A stretch of DNA of 64,000 nucleotides. Origin: an uncultured Eubacteriales bacterium. GTDB lineage: Bacteria; Bacillota; Clostridia; Peptostreptococcales; Anaerovoracaceae. How positions within the stretch are numbered: position 1 is the first letter of the stretch; each line of letters begins with the position of its first letter. Position numbers and translations under genes: made by a program. The DNA lies in NCBI GenBank assembly GCA_900320285.1, contig ONRQ01000002.1, positions 62,001-126,000 of the forward strand, written 5' to 3'. Shown here in pieces: positions 26,416 through 36,858 of this stretch. The notes below the pieces were generated by a model. That model was given only the letters and a program-made list of their open reading frames with translations, made no database searches and had not been told where the DNA came from.

Positions 26416-27737
26416 AAAAGTATCACGTAATCACTTACGGATGCCAGATGAACGAGCATGACTCGGAGAACATAGCCGGACTTCTGGAGGCAATGGGTTA
26501 CGAGCATATCGATGACCCGTATAAGGCAGACGTAACAGTTATAAATACATGCAGCGTAAGGGAAAACGCTGACAAGCGCTTTTTTGGAACGCTTGGACAG
26601 TTTAAAAAAGTCAGAAAGAATAACCCGGACTTTGTGCTTGCAGTCTGTGGGTGCATGCCCCAGCAGCCGAGAGTGGTGGCTGAAATCAACAAGCGCTTCT
26701 CATGGGTAGACATAGTATTCGGCACCCAGAATATCGCGCAGTTTCCGGAACTTCTCGAAGAGAGACTGAAAACCGGAAGACGCATGCGCGCGATCATAGC
26801 TAACAATCCTGATATAAGCGAAGAGGGCATGAAGCCGGTCAGGATGCACCGCCACAAAGCACTTGTGAATATCACATACGGCTGCAACAACTTCTGCACA
26901 TACTGCATCGTTCCTTATACCAGAGGACGTGAGAAGAGCCGTATGCTCAGTGATGTCTGCAGCGAAATAAAAAATCTTGCAGCTGACGGTGTGATAGAGG
27001 TAATGCTGCTGGGTCAGAACGTCGATTCCTACAGGGATGCTGAAGGCCACAGCTTTGCAGATCTGATCAGGGCTGTCAATGAAATCGAAGGGATAGAGCG
27101 CATCAGATTCATGACCTCACATCCGAAGGATATTTCAGATGAGATGATCGAATGCTTCAGAACGTGCGATAAGCTCTGCCATAACATACACCTTCCGGTG
27201 CAGTCAGGCAGTGATAGGATACTGAAGCGTATGAACCGCCATTACGACAGGGAATCCTATCTCAAAACAGTAGAAAAATTAAGAAAGACTGCCCCTGACA
27301 TAACAATTTCCACCGATATAATCGTCGGTTTCCCGGGCGAGACTGAAGAGGATTTTGAGGAGACTCTCGATATAGCCAGAAGAGTTGAATATGATTCGGC
27401 TTTCACGTTCATATATTCACCGCGGGAAGGGACGCCGGCAGCAAGATTCACTGACCAGATCCCTGACGAAGTCTGCCACGAGAGATTCGACAGACTGGTA
27501 GATGTCATGAATGAGATCAGCCTGAAGAAGAATCAGGCGTACAAGGGACGTATCTGCGAGGTGATAGCAGAAGGCGTAAGCCGGAACGACGATAACGTCC
27601 TGGCCGGAAGAACCGACGGATTCAAGCTTGTAAACTTCACGTCAGACAGAAGCCCTGAGCAGCTGATGGGCCGCAAAGTCAGGGTTGAAATAACAGAAGG
27701 CAAAACATTCAGCCTCGAAGGAAGAGAAGTGGAATGA
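26412..27737 (+). CDS. miaB: tRNA-2-methylthio-N6-dimethylallyladenosine synthase MiaB
   Basis: Radical-SAM methylthiotransferase that completes ms2i6A at tRNA position 37. The 441 residues have the N-terminal cluster cysteines at 11, 47 and 81 (TYGCQMNEHDSE, NTCSVREN, VCGCMPQQ), the radical-SAM CxxxCxxC at 158, 162 and 165 followed by RGREKSR, and a C-terminal TRAM domain. The RGREKSR and SVREN motifs favour MiaB over MtaB or RimO. It is coupled to gpsA and cls by ATGA overlaps. The miaA gene is not in the window. Confidence 0.95.
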   Translation: MKKYHVITYGCQMNEHDSENIAGLLEAMGYEHIDDPYKADVTVINTCSVRENADKRFFGTLGQFKKVRKNNPDFVLAVCGCMPQQPRVVAEINKRFSWVDIVFGTQNIAQFPELLEERLKTGRRMRAIIANNPDISEEGMKPVRMHRHKALVNITYGCNNFCTYCIVPYTRGREKSRMLSDVCSEIKNLAADGVIEVMLLGQNVDSYRDAEGHSFADLIRAVNEIEGIERIRFMTSHPKDISDEMIECFRTCDKLCHNIHLPVQSGSDRILKRMNRHYDRESYLKTVEKLRKTAPDITISTDIIVGFPGETEEDFEETLDIARRVEYDSAFTFIYSPREGTPAARFTDQIPDEVCHERFDRLVDVMNEISLKKNQAYKGRICEVIAEGVSRNDDNVLAGRTDGFKLVNFTSDRSPEQLMGRKVRVEITEGKTFSLEGREVE

Positions 27738-29218
27738 CGGGCATTCTGGAGCAGTTCCTGCAGTTTTTCACATTGTCACATATCATGGTCATCATTTACG
27801 TCCTGAACGCGCTTATTGCGCTCGGACTGATTTTCTTTGATGACTCAAAATCACCTACGGCGACCATGGCGTGGATAATGGTACTTTTCATGGTACCTGC
27901 GGCAGGGCTGTTCCTCTATATGATCTTCTCTCAGAACATTGCCAGACAGCAGATATTCAGAATGACTGAAGACGAAGAGGAAGGCAAAAATACTCTGATC
28001 GACTGGCAGAAAGAAGCTGTGCGGCAGAGCATGCCGGTAGATGAGGATGATATCACCGGCCGGTGGAAAGACATGATAAGCATGAATCTGGGATATGCTG
28101 ACTCACTTCTGACCGCCAATGACAGCGTAGAGATCATCACCGACGGAAAGGAGATGTTCGAGAGGCTCTGCAATGACATCGAAAATGCGAAATATACCAT
28201 AAAGCTGTGTTTTTACATAGTCAAAGATGATTTTGTAGGGAACAGACTTATCGAGCTTCTTACCAGAAAGGCACAGGAAGGTGTCAAGGTAAGGCTCCTT
28301 ATGGATGCGCTCGGAAGCCGCAGTATCGGACATTCTGATCTGAGAGCTTTCAAAAAAGCCGGAGGTAAATACGCATTCTTCTTCAAACCTCTTATACGGC
28401 ACCTGTACTTCAGGATAAACTACCGGAATCACCGCAAGCTTGCGATAATAGATAACGAGATAGGTTATATAGGCGGATTCAACATCGCGAAAGAGTATCT
28501 CGGATATAAAAAGAAGTTCGGATACTGGAGAGACACACAGCTGATAATCAGAGGCAATGCTCTCGCGACTCTCAACGAGAGATTTTACATGGACTGGCGC
28601 TATGCCTCAAAAGAAGAAATAGATCTTATCGATCAGTCGGTAAGATACGCATTCAGGGCGGAAACCGGAGATATACCGGTCCAGATAGTCTCCTGTGGAC
28701 CGGAATCAGAGAAAGAGGAGATCAAGATGGCATTCATGAAGATGATAACGAATGCCAGAAAAAACATATATATCCAGACCCCTTATCTGGTGCCTGACGA
28801 GCCCATGATGGAATCGCTTCGAATGGCGGCAAGATCTGGCATCGATATGAGGATAATGATCCCATGCATGCCTGACCACCCGTTCGTTTACAGGACCACG
28901 CTGTACAATGCAGGCAGACTCATCAGGGATGGCGCAAAGATATATATTTATGACAACGGATTTCTGCATGCCAAGACTCTGAGCATAGACGGAGAGGTAT
29001 GCACGGTAGGATCCGCTAATTTCGACAACAGAAGTTTCAGACTCAATTTTGAGTCAAACGCATTTATATACGACAGGGATGTCACAGAGGAACTTGACAA
29101 AAGATTCATGGCTGATATAAGTCTCTCACATCCATACACCCAGGATGACAGGGAACGGATATCAAATTTCGAAAAAGCTGCAGAATCGATATCGAGACTG
29201 CTGACAGAGATACTATAA
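27734..29218 (+). CDS. cls: Cardiolipin synthase (phospholipase D family)
   Basis: Membrane enzyme joining two phosphatidylglycerols into cardiolipin. The 494 residues begin with two transmembrane helices (about 13-33 and 40-62), then two PLD domains with HKD motifs NHRKLAIID (His233, Lys235, Asp240) and LHAKTLSID (His412, Lys414, Asp419). The QTPYLVPDE stretch between them is typical of bacterial ClsA-type enzymes. It starts within the miaB stop and closes the plsY-gpsA-miaB-cls series, three of which serve lipid synthesis. Confidence 0.94.
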   Translation: MTGILEQFLQFFTLSHIMVIIYVLNALIALGLIFFDDSKSPTATMAWIMVLFMVPAAGLFLYMIFSQNIARQQIFRMTEDEEEGKNTLIDWQKEAVRQSMPVDEDDITGRWKDMISMNLGYADSLLTANDSVEIITDGKEMFERLCNDIENAKYTIKLCFYIVKDDFVGNRLIELLTRKAQEGVKVRLLMDALGSRSIGHSDLRAFKKAGGKYAFFFKPLIRHLYFRINYRNHRKLAIIDNEIGYIGGFNIAKEYLGYKKKFGYWRDTQLIIRGNALATLNERFYMDWRYASKEEIDLIDQSVRYAFRAETGDIPVQIVSCGPESEKEEIKMAFMKMITNARKNIYIQTPYLVPDEPMMESLRMAARSGIDMRIMIPCMPDHPFVYRTTLYNAGRLIRDGAKIYIYDNGFLHAKTLSIDGEVCTVGSANFDNRSFRLNFESNAFIYDRDVTEELDKRFMADISLSHPYTQDDRERISNFEKAAESISRLLTEIL

Positions 29219-29242
29219 GAAACGAAAGAAAGGGATGCTCAA

Positions 29243-29863
29243 TTGAACGCAGATATGATCCTTACAAAATTACTGATGCTTCCGGGCATCATAATCGGAC
29301 TGAGTTTCCACGAATTCGCACACGCATGGATGTCTGATAAACTCGGCGATCCAACACCGCGAAGACAGGGAAGAGTAACGATAAATCCGATGGCGCATAT
29401 AGATCCGATAGGATTTCTGGCACTCCTGCTGGTCGGATTCGGCTGGGGAAAGCCTGTACAGATAGATCCCGGTTATTACAAACACAGACGCAGAGATGAA
29501 TTCCTGGTCGGTATTGCAGGTGTTACGATGAATCTGCTGATCGCAGTGATTTTTTCGTTACCGGCAAGGGCGATAGTCAAAGCCTTCAACGGCGCAGCTG
29601 CATCAGATTTCATATACAACATCTACCTGATGATCTTTTATATCGTCAGCATAAATATCGTACTTATGATATTCAATCTGATACCATGCCCGCCTCTGGA
29701 TGGCTGGGGTATATTGACTCAGATTTTCAGGCTCGACAGATACAGCTGGTGGTACAAGGTCTACCAGTATGGAACATGGATACTTCTGGCACTGATCGTA
29801 TTCGACGTGACTGACCGTATCATCACACCGCTTGTTACACTGATACTTGGAGTATTGTTGTAA
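29243..29863 (+). CDS. Site-2 protease family (M50) membrane zinc protease
   Basis: Short M50-type intramembrane metalloprotease relative of 206 residues. The zinc motif HEFAH lies near residue 24 in the first membrane helix region, and the third ligand region NLIPCPPLDGW near residue 148; about five to six hydrophobic segments are visible. No PDZ domain is present, as in the small YwhC/Rip3-like group. The TTG at 29243 is chosen since AGGG lies 8 bases upstream; an ATG at 29255 is the alternative. Substrate unknown. It is placed 24 bases after cls and ends before a hairpin. Confidence 0.88.
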   Translation: MNADMILTKLLMLPGIIIGLSFHEFAHAWMSDKLGDPTPRRQGRVTINPMAHIDPIGFLALLLVGFGWGKPVQIDPGYYKHRRRDEFLVGIAGVTMNLLIAVIFSLPARAIVKAFNGAAASDFIYNIYLMIFYIVSINIVLMIFNLIPCPPLDGWGILTQIFRLDRYSWWYKVYQYGTWILLALIVFDVTDRIITPLVTLILGVLL

Positions 29864-29874
29864 AGTCAATTATG

Positions 29875-29899
29875 AGGCAGCAGCTTCCGGCTGCTGCCT
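29875..29899 (+). other. Stable hairpin between the M50 protease gene and nth
   Basis: AGGCAGCAGC (29875-29884) pairs perfectly with GCTGCTGCCT (29890-29899) across a TTCCG loop. No T tract follows, so termination would be weak; it may partly insulate nth, whose ribosome site begins 12 bases later. Confidence 0.55.
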
Positions 29900-29921
29900 G
29901 TCTGATATAGAGGGGAAAAAC

Positions 29922-30572
29922 ATGAATGATCTCATTCCGGATAAAAACATACCTGTAATCATGGACAGACTTGAGCAGATGCACCCTGAGGCGGCATGCG
30001 CTCTGGACTTCGGGACTCATTTTCAGCTGCTTTCGGCAGTGATGCTTTCAGCTCAGACTACGGACGTCTCAGTAAATAAAGTGACACCGGTACTTTTCGC
30101 TAAGTATCCTACGGCAGAGGCGATGGCAGATGCTGATCCGCTCGAGGTGCAGGAGATAATAAAGACAATAGGCCTTTATAAAAACAAGTCAAAGAATATA
30201 GTGGCTCTTTCAAAAATTCTTGTTTCCGAATACGGAGGAGAAGTGCCGGGACGTTATGAAGATCTGGTAAAACTCCCCGGGGTAGGCAGAAAGACGGCCA
30301 ATGTTGTGCTGGCAGAAGGTTTCGGTGAAGCCCGCATAGCAGTCGACACGCATGTCTTCAGAGTTTCAAACAGAATAGGGCTGACATGCGCCAAAGACCC
30401 TGAAGGTGTAGAAAACATGCTGATGGACAGACTTCCGAAGGATCAATGGTCAAGAGCTCACCATTTGCTTATATTTCACGGCAGAAGAGTCTGTCACGCC
30501 CGCAAACCGGACTGCGGAAACTGCCTTCTTGCAGACCTGTGCCTTTATGTAGAAAACGGAGGAGCGAAGTGA
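29922..30572 (+). CDS. nth: Endonuclease III (DNA glycosylase/AP lyase)
   Basis: Removes oxidised pyrimidines in base excision repair. The 216 residues contain the helix-hairpin-helix LPGVGRKTANVV with catalytic Lys124, the conserved Asp142 in VDTHVFRVSNRIG (18 residues apart as in E. coli), and the C-terminal 4Fe-4S ligand set C-x6-C-x2-C-x5-C (CHARKPDCGNCLLADLC). ATG 29922 is preceded by AGGGG at 6 bases; the frame stays open further upstream but that part runs through a hairpin and does not resemble the family. It overlaps the start of the sbcD remnant. Confidence 0.95.
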   Translation: MNDLIPDKNIPVIMDRLEQMHPEAACALDFGTHFQLLSAVMLSAQTTDVSVNKVTPVLFAKYPTAEAMADADPLEVQEIIKTIGLYKNKSKNIVALSKILVSEYGGEVPGRYEDLVKLPGVGRKTANVVLAEGFGEARIAVDTHVFRVSNRIGLTCAKDPEGVENMLMDRLPKDQWSRAHHLLIFHGRRVCHARKPDCGNCLLADLCLYVENGGAK

Positions 30573-31625
30573 GACTGATACATCTGTCGGATCTGCATCT
30601 GGGGAAGCGGGTCAATGACTTCCCGATGATAGAAGATCAGAGGTTCATACTTGAACGCATACTGGAGATAATAGACGAAGAAAAGCCGCAGGCTGTTCTG
30701 ATAGCGGGAGATGTCTATGATAAGCCTCTTCCGCCGGCAGAGGCCGTGCGTCTTTTTGATGATTTCATAAGCAGACTTTCGAGGATATGACGGAAGTACT
30801 CACTGCTTCAGCCTTGATGATGAGTATGGAAGAGTGAATTTTTATATGCTTCCTTTCATAAAGCCGGTTCATGTGAGACAGGCGTTTATCGATGATGAAA
30901 AAGCATCAGAGATAGCAAGCTATACAGACGCTTTAGGCTTTGCAATCGATAAAATGGAAGTTGATACAGAGGAACGCAATGTACTGATTGCCCATCAGTT
31001 CTGCACGGATGCGCTAAGATCGGAATCTGAAGAGATATCAGTAGGCGGCATCGATAACGTTGATACCTCGGTGTTTAAACCCTTCGATTATACAGCGCTC
31101 GGGCATCTGCATGGACCGCAGCCTGCAGGAACAGAAAGAATAAGATATTGCGGATCTCCGCTGAAATACTCGTTCTCTGAAAAGGATCAGATCAAATCCG
31201 TAACGGTTGTTGATTTAGGAGAAAAGAAAGACGGCATCTGCAATGTCCTGCTAAGGACAACGGAGCTTGTTCCTGTGAGAGATATGAGGGAGATGAAGGG
31301 CAGTTTTGATGAGTTAACGAATATAAATTATTACAAACTCATCGAAAAAGAAGACTATATGCGCATAATCCTTACCGACGAAGAGGATGTGATCGGTGCG
31401 CTTGGCAGTCTGAGAGCCATATACCCTAATATAATGAGGCTGGAATATGACAATACCAGGACTCGTGCTGCAGCTATAGTTCCTGATGCGGAAGGGAACG
31501 ACGGCAGAACTCCGCTTGAGATATTCAACAACCTTTATGAGATCCAGAACGGGAAGCCGATGGATGAAGAACAGTCCGGTCTGGTAGGCGGCCTGATAGA
31601 AAAAGTATGGGGTGAAGATTCATGA
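30569..31625 (+). pseudogene. sbcD: Broken sbcD: nuclease subunit with internal deletion and frameshift
   Basis: SbcD is the Mre11-like nuclease that works with SbcC on DNA hairpins and ends. A GTG start at 30569 (GGAGGAG box just upstream) opens MRLIHLSDLHLGKR, runs through the metal motif AGDVYDKPLPPAEAV, and stops at TGA 30788-30790 after 73 residues. The rest continues in another frame from about 30780 (GYDGSTHCFSLDDEYG, then VNFYMLPFIKPVHVR, GHLHGPQPAG) to 31625. About 45 residues expected between the two parts, including the catalytic GNHD motif, are absent. So the gene looks to have lost roughly 130-140 bases out of frame. The last 263 codons can be read from GTG 30834 but that part alone lacks most metal ligands. 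Real deletion or assembly error cannot be told here. Confidence 0.85.
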
Positions 31626-34399
31626 GACCTCTGAGACTTAAAATGACGGGCTTTGGCCCATATAAGGACACAAATATTATTGATATGGAAAGCCTTGGCC
31701 GCGGTGGTCTTTATCTCATAACCGGAGATACAGGTGCAGGCAAGACATTTATTTTTGATGCCATTACATACGCTCTTTACGGTGACATGAGCGGCTCAGG
31801 ACGTGACAGCAAAAGCGTCAGGTCACAGTATACTCCGGATGGGGAAAAGACCGAAGTAGAGCTTGTATTTGAATATTGCGGGCATAAGTATACGGTTACG
31901 CGCAATCCGGAATATTACAGAGCCAAAAAGAGCGGAGACGGATTTACAAAACAGTCTGCCGGAGCGACCCTTATAAAGCCGGACGGAAGTGTCGTCGACG
32001 GTTCATCCAAAGTCAATGAAGAGATAAAAAGCATCCTTGGTATAGACAGAGGACAGTTCTGCAATATAGCCATGATCGCACAGGGAGAGTTCAGAAAAGT
32101 CCTTAATGCCGGTACCGATGAGAGGCAGAGGCTGTTCCGTAAGCTGTTCAATACTCAGCCATACAGCAGACTGTCAGATGAACTGAAAGAGCTGAGCAGA
32201 AAAAATCTTGAAAAATACAATGACGGAAAACGAGCCATGAATCTTTCAGTTGCTTCAGTAAACTGCAGCTTTGACGAAAGTCTTTCGGCCAGGATCGATG
32301 AACTGAAAGAACGTTCAGAGAATGGTTCTGTTTCACCGGAAGAGATATGTGAATTGCTCGGATCAATAATTGACGCAGCTGATGAGAAGTCAAAATCCCT
32401 TGCGGATGACCTTGAAGCGACAGATAAAAAACTTACAGAATTCAAAAATAAGATAGCTCTTGCAAAGGATCACAGAAGGAACGTAATGAGCCTTGAGGAG
32501 GCCAGGAACTCAATTCCTTTACATGAAGAAGCAGTAGAAAAAGCAAAAGCAGCTCTGGATGAAGCAACCGCCGGAAAGCCTTTGATCGAAAAGCTGGAGA
32601 ACGATGCTGCGCTGATAGAAGCTTCACTGGATTCATATGATGAACTTGATGCAATAAGTGCAGAAATCACTGAATTACAGAAAGAAGCAGATACAGGAAC
32701 CGTTGAACTCACAGCCGCACAGAACGAAGCGGAAACTCTGAAAAAGGAACTTTCAGACAGTGAGTCACTGATGGAGCAGCTCCGGCAGTCCGCTGAAGAA
32801 CTTGTAAAAACCAGAAACAGTATAGAAAAAACGGAAAGCCGTATTACTGTGCTCAATATGCTTTCAGACGATATAGAAGCTGTTACAGAAATGAGCGAAA
32901 CTCTGAAAAAGCAGCAGGATGAGCTGAAACCTATGCTTGCTGAAGCAGAAAGGCTCGCAGGTGAGTACAGCGCGATGCTGACGGCTTATATGAAAGAACA
33001 GGCAGGCATACTTGCAGAATCTCTTGCCGAGGGAGAACCTTGCCCTGTATGCGGTTCCGTTCATCATCCTGCTCCGGCTGAGCTCAGTCAGGAAGCGCCT
33101 TCTGCAGAAGCGCTGGATGATAAACAGAAGGAGGCCGAGGCCGCTAGAAACAGGGCGTCCGGCAAGATGAGTGAGGCTAATACATCAAAAGGCAACCTTG
33201 ATGCAGTCATGACACGTACCAGAGCTGCAGCTATCCGCGAGACCGGAAGTGAAGATCTTACGGCTGCCCGGGAGACTGCGGATAAAGAGAGAATTCTGCT
33301 TAATGAAAATCTGATCTCGCTGCGCGAAGAAGAGAAGGACCTGAGTGAAAAATCAGCAAAAGCAGAGGCGCTGAACAATACTGTTCCGGAGATGCGAAAA
33401 GCGCTTGAAGAAAAGGGCGCACATGTGAAAGATATAGAAAAGAAACTTACTGCGGCCAGTTCATCACTGGCCGCTGCAGAGGCAAGATATAAACAGGTAA
33501 GGAAAGATCTGGCTTTTGACTCAAGAGAAGATGCGGAAAGCAGCCGGTCCGAAAAAGCGAATGAAGCGAAGAGACTGCGGGAAGAGATAGATAAGGCTTC
33601 TAAGAAGCTGAGTGAAGCTGAATCCGGAAGAGATGTCAATGCCGCCAGGATAAGTGAACTCGAAAGGGTCGTTGAAGGATATAAACCTGTAGATGAAGAC
33701 GCTGCGACAGAAGCGGCAGCTGCGGCGGAATCCGAAAAGAAGTCACTTACAGATCTTAGTATTCAGATCAATGCCGAACTCAATTCCGCGAAAACAGCTC
33801 TGAATTCGGTGAGATCCGGAGCTGCGGAACTTGAACGCATCCGTAGGGAACACGAGATAATCGACTCCCTCAACAGAACTGCCAACGGATTGCTTACCGG
33901 CAAGGAGAGGATAACACTTGAATCTTATGTGCAGTCCTTCTACTTTGAGCGCATCATAAGGCGCGCAAATATCAGGCTGAGAATGATGTCTGACGGTCAG
34001 TATGAATTCGTTAGAGCGAGCGGATCCGGTGACAAGCGCCACCTGTCCGGGCTGGATCTCAGTGTACTTGATCATTACAGCGGAACGGAAAGGTCAGTGA
34101 ACACACTTTCCGGAGGAGAGAGTTTCATGGCATCACTGTCACTGGCTCTCGGACTTTCTGATGAAGTGCAGGCTTCAGCAGGCGGCATAAGGCTTGATAC
34201 CATGTTCGTTGATGAGGGCTTTGGATCGCTTGATTCTGAGACTCTTGAAAAAGCCATACGTACGCTTACCGAACTCTCAGATGAGGATAAGCTCGTAGGA
34301 ATAATATCGCATGTTGACGCACTCAAATCCCGCATAGAAAAACAGATCGTGGTCACTAAGGACCGTGATGCCGGTAGCAGGGCAGCGGTAATCATTTAA
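31622..34399 (+). CDS. sbcC: SbcC exonuclease subunit (Rad50-like ATPase)
   Basis: SMC-like ATPase partner of SbcD. The 925 residues have Walker [12 protein letters not shown] (about 33-43), long coiled coils, a zinc-hook [15 protein letters not shown] near 475, the signature [12 protein letters not shown] near 830 and Walker [14 protein letters not shown] near 865. It is somewhat shorter than many SbcC proteins (about 1000-1050) but no motif is missing. ATG 31622 overlaps the sbcD stop, so its translation would normally be coupled to sbcD, which is broken here. Confidence 0.94.
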   Translation: MRPLRLKMTGFGPYKDTNIIDMESLGRGGLYLITGDTGAGKTFIFDAITYALYGDMSGSGRDSKSVRSQYTPDGEKTEVELVFEYCGHKYTVTRNPEYYRAKKSGDGFTKQSAGATLIKPDGSVVDGSSKVNEEIKSILGIDRGQFCNIAMIAQGEFRKVLNAGTDERQRLFRKLFNTQPYSRLSDELKELSRKNLEKYNDGKRAMNLSVASVNCSFDESLSARIDELKERSENGSVSPEEICELLGSIIDAADEKSKSLADDLEATDKKLTEFKNKIALAKDHRRNVMSLEEARNSIPLHEEAVEKAKAALDEATAGKPLIEKLENDAALIEASLDSYDELDAISAEITELQKEADTGTVELTAAQNEAETLKKELSDSESLMEQLRQSAEELVKTRNSIEKTESRITVLNMLSDDIEAVTEMSETLKKQQDELKPMLAEAERLAGEYSAMLTAYMKEQAGILAESLAEGEPCPVCGSVHHPAPAELSQEAPSAEALDDKQKEAEAARNRASGKMSEANTSKGNLDAVMTRTRAAAIRETGSEDLTAARETADKERILLNENLISLREEEKDLSEKSAKAEALNNTVPEMRKALEEKGAHVKDIEKKLTAASSSLAAAEARYKQVRKDLAFDSREDAESSRSEKANEAKRLREEIDKASKKLSEAESGRDVNAARISELERVVEGYKPVDEDAATEAAAAAESEKKSLTDLSIQINAELNSAKTALNSVRSGAAELERIRREHEIIDSLNRTANGLLTGKERITLESYVQSFYFERIIRRANIRLRMMSDGQYEFVRASGSGDKRHLSGLDLSVLDHYSGTERSVNTLSGGESFMASLSLALGLSDEVQASAGGIRLDTMFVDEGFGSLDSETLEKAIRTLTELSDEDKLVGIISHVDALKSRIEKQIVVTKDRDAGSRAAVII

Positions 34400-34518
34400 T
34401 GCTTTAAACCGTAAGCACATTTTGCTAAAATTAATTAAATAGGACAATATTTCCAAAGGCATATACATGCCGCTAAGTAATGATAGTTTTTTCCTGTAAC
34501 AACAAAGGAGAGTCATAT

Positions 34519-35703
34519 ATGAAAAAGACTATTAAAGACATCGACTGGACCGGCAAAAGGGCAGTAGTAAGATGCGACTTCAATGTACCTCTTGACGGTG
34601 ACACCATTACTGATGACATCCGTATCAGAGCAGCTCTTCCTAGCATAGAGTATCTTCTTGAGCATGGAGCAGCTGTAGTCCTCATGTCACACCTCGGCAG
34701 ACCTAAGGGTGAACCGAAGCCTGAGTTCAGTCTTGCACCGGTTGCAAAAAGACTTGCTGAGCTTACCGGAAAGGAAGTCAAGTTTGTTCCTTCTGACGTA
34801 GTTGTAGACGATAACGTAAAAGCTGCGGCAAAAGACCTCAAGGCCGGTGAAATGCTGCTCATAGAGAACGTCAGATACAAAGCCGGAGAAACAAAGAATG
34901 ACCCTGAATTCGCAAAAGAGCTTTCAGAGCTTGGCGATATTTTCGTTCAGGACGCGTTCGGATCCGCTCACAGAGCACATTCTTCGACTGCAGGCATAGC
35001 TGATTATATTCCTGCTGTATCCGGATTCCTTATTGAAAAGGAACTCAAATTCCTCGGAGAGGCTGTAAACAATCCGAAGAGACCGTTCGCGGCTATCATG
35101 GGCGGCGCAAAGGTAAAGGATAAGATTCCGGTGATCACCAACCTTCTTGACAAAGTAGACATCCTCATTATCGGAGGAGGAATGGCATATACATTCTTCA
35201 AGTCACAGGGCTACTCCATCGGAAAATCACTGCTTGACGAAGAAGGTCTTGAGCTTGCAGGAGAGATCCTTAAGCTGGCAGCAGAGAAGGGTGTTCAGTT
35301 CATGCTCCCTGTAGACGTTGTAGCTGCTGATGAGTTCTCAAATGATTCGCCATATGGTGTATATGATGTTGATTCGATTCCTGATGACAAAATGGGCCTG
35401 GATATCGGACCGGAAACAATCAAACTTTATACCGATGCTCTTAAGACAACAAAGACTGTAGTCTGGAATGGTCCTATGGGTGTATTCGAAATGGAAAACT
35501 TCGCAGTAGGTACAAAAGCAATTGCTGAGTGCCTCGCTGAGATCGATGCCACCACAGTCATCGGAGGCGGAGACAGCGCTGCTGCTGTAGCTAAATTCGG
35601 ACTTGCAGACAAAATGACACATATCAGTACCGGAGGCGGAGCAAGCCTTGAGTTCCTCGAAGGAAAAGAACTCCCGGGAATCGCAGTCATCGATGATAAA
35701 TAG
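34519..35703 (+). CDS. pgk: Phosphoglycerate kinase
   Basis: Glycolytic enzyme that makes ATP from 1,3-bisphosphoglycerate. The 394 residues are of standard length and include [49 protein letters not shown] and [12 protein letters not shown] 34519 has AAAGGAG 8 bases upstream; an in-frame ATG 39 bases earlier is not needed. The 119-base upstream gap holds a weak hairpin and an AT-rich stretch with TTGCTA and CAATAT 17 bases apart as a possible promoter (weak). gapA is not adjacent; tpiA follows. Confidence 0.98.
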   Translation: MKKTIKDIDWTGKRAVVRCDFNVPLDGDTITDDIRIRAALPSIEYLLEHGAAVVLMSHLGRPKGEPKPEFSLAPVAKRLAELTGKEVKFVPSDVVVDDNVKAAAKDLKAGEMLLIENVRYKAGETKNDPEFAKELSELGDIFVQDAFGSAHRAHSSTAGIADYIPAVSGFLIEKELKFLGEAVNNPKRPFAAIMGGAKVKDKIPVITNLLDKVDILIIGGGMAYTFFKSQGYSIGKSLLDEEGLELAGEILKLAAEKGVQFMLPVDVVAADEFSNDSPYGVYDVDSIPDDKMGLDIGPETIKLYTDALKTTKTVVWNGPMGVFEMENFAVGTKAIAECLAEIDATTVIGGGDSAAAVAKFGLADKMTHISTGGGASLEFLEGKELPGIAVIDDK

Positions 35704-35719
35704 GAGAGGGGAAAACACC

Positions 35720-36478
35720 ATGAAAAAATTTTTGATCGCAGGAAACTGGAAAATGAACAAGACTTCAGCTGAAGCAGCAGCTTTTGCTGAAGAGATCAAG
35801 GCAAAGAATCTTCCTAACGCAAAGGACGTATGCGTAATGGCTCCGTTCACTTCTATCGAAGCGCTCGGTAAGGGCCTTGAAGGATCCGGAATAGGATTCG
35901 GTGCTCAGAATGTACACTTTGAGCCAAGCGGCGCTTACACAGGAGAGGTTTCGGTCGCAATGCTTCAGGAACTGGGCGTAGGATACTGCGTGATCGGACA
36001 CTCTGAGAGAAGAGAATATTTTGCTGAGACAGATGAGACTGTTAATAAAAAGCTTAAGGTACTCATCGAAGCAGGCATCACTCCTATTCTCTGCGTAGGC
36101 GAATCCCTCGAGGTCAGAGAGCAGGGCGGAGAGCAGACATTCGTTGCAGGACAGGTCATCGCAGATTTTGCAGACATCCCTGCTGCTGATGCCGCAAAGG
36201 TAGTCATCGCTTATGAGCCTATCTGGGCTATCGGAACAGGCAAGACAGCTACACCTGAGCAGGCAGAAGAAATGTGCGCTTTCATCAGAGGAGTTGTCTC
36301 CGGCATCTATGACAATGCAACAGGTGACGGAATGCTCATTCTCTACGGCGGATCGATGAAACCATCCAATGCCAAGGAACTTCTTGAGAAGCCTGACATC
36401 AACGGCGGACTTATCGGCGGAGCAAGTCTCAAGGTTGAAGACTTCGCTGCAATCGCTGAAGCAGCTGCTTCACTGTAA
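35720..36478 (+). CDS. tpiA: Triosephosphate isomerase
   Basis: Interconverts dihydroxyacetone phosphate and glyceraldehyde 3-phosphate. The 252 residues show AGNWKMNK with the catalytic Lys, GHSERRE with the catalytic His, [10 protein letters not shown] with the catalytic Glu, and the phosphate loop [13 protein letters not shown] 35720 follows an AGGGG box. It lies 16 bases after pgk, in one operon. Its substrate dihydroxyacetone phosphate is also used by GpsA in this window. Confidence 0.98.
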   Translation: MKKFLIAGNWKMNKTSAEAAAFAEEIKAKNLPNAKDVCVMAPFTSIEALGKGLEGSGIGFGAQNVHFEPSGAYTGEVSVAMLQELGVGYCVIGHSERREYFAETDETVNKKLKVLIEAGITPILCVGESLEVREQGGEQTFVAGQVIADFADIPAADAAKVVIAYEPIWAIGTGKTATPEQAEEMCAFIRGVVSGIYDNATGDGMLILYGGSMKPSNAKELLEKPDINGGLIGGASLKVEDFAAIAEAAASL

Positions 36479-36493
36479 AATAAGCTGTATCAA

Positions 36494-36523
36494 TTGACAC
36501 AGCATTATTGATTATGGTATTTT
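36494..36523 (+). promoter_or_regulatory. Possible promoter upstream of secG
   Basis: A perfect -35 TTGACA (36494-36499) stands 18 bases before TATTTT (36518-36523). The start site would fall inside the following hairpin, so transcripts would begin with or just after it; the -10 box is only moderate. Confidence 0.4.
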
Positions 36524-36524
36524 T

Positions 36525-36559
36525 AGACGTTCGGATATTTATCCGGGCGTCTTATATTT
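36525..36559 (+). terminator. Intrinsic terminator after tpiA
   Basis: AGACG TT CGGAT (36525-36536) pairs with ATCCG GG CGTCT (36541-36552), with the TT/GG steps as G-U pairs, followed by TATATTT. A 12-bp stem with a fair T tract. Confidence 0.75.
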
Positions 36560-36581
36560 CAATTAAGTTTTGGAGGACAAA

Positions 36582-36815
36582 ATGCATACCGCTTTAATGG
36601 TAATCCTTTTGATATCAAGCCTGGTGCTCATCGTGAGCATTCTTCTTCAGACAAGTAAGAGTGACGGACTCTCGGGTTCGATCGCAGGCGGAGCAGAGCA
36701 GCTCTTCGGAAAGAGAAAGAGCAGAGGATATGACGCACTTCTTGCAAAGATCACAACGGTCTGTGCAATCATTTATATCGTCGTATCACTTGCAATTGTT
36801 GCTATTTTCAACTGA
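36582..36815 (+). CDS. secG: Preprotein translocase subunit SecG
   Basis: Small two-helix subunit of the SecYEG channel. The 77 residues have one hydrophobic helix at 4-23, the conserved cytosolic loop LQTSKSDGLSGSIAGGAEQLFG, and a second helix at 54-76. ATG 36582 is chosen since GGAGG lies 5 bases upstream; a TTG 12 bases earlier overlaps that box. The gene is separated from tpiA by a terminator. Other Sec genes (yajC, secDF) are in the last part of the window. Confidence 0.96.
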   Translation: MHTALMVILLISSLVLIVSILLQTSKSDGLSGSIAGGAEQLFGKRKSRGYDALLAKITTVCAIIYIVVSLAIVAIFN

Positions 36816-36826
36816 TAAACCGAAAA

Positions 36827-36844
36827 ATGCGTGATAAAACGCAT
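36827..36844 (+). other. Small hairpin before the pyrophosphatase-like gene
   Basis: ATGCGT (36827-36832) pairs with ACGCAT (36839-36844) around GATAAA, in the 43-base gap after secG. No T tract follows; the CCGGAG ribosome site starts immediately after. Confidence 0.3.
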
Positions 36845-36858
36845 CCGGAGAACACTCA

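Noticed and set aside
29847..29921. Upstream in-frame extension of nth
   Set aside because: Runs through a strong hairpin and adds 25 unlike residues; AGGGG is placed for ATG 29922.
30446..30568. Open frame reading from nth into the sbcD remnant
   Set aside because: The first 41 codons are an out-of-frame reading of nth; the sbcD resemblance begins only at GTG 30569.
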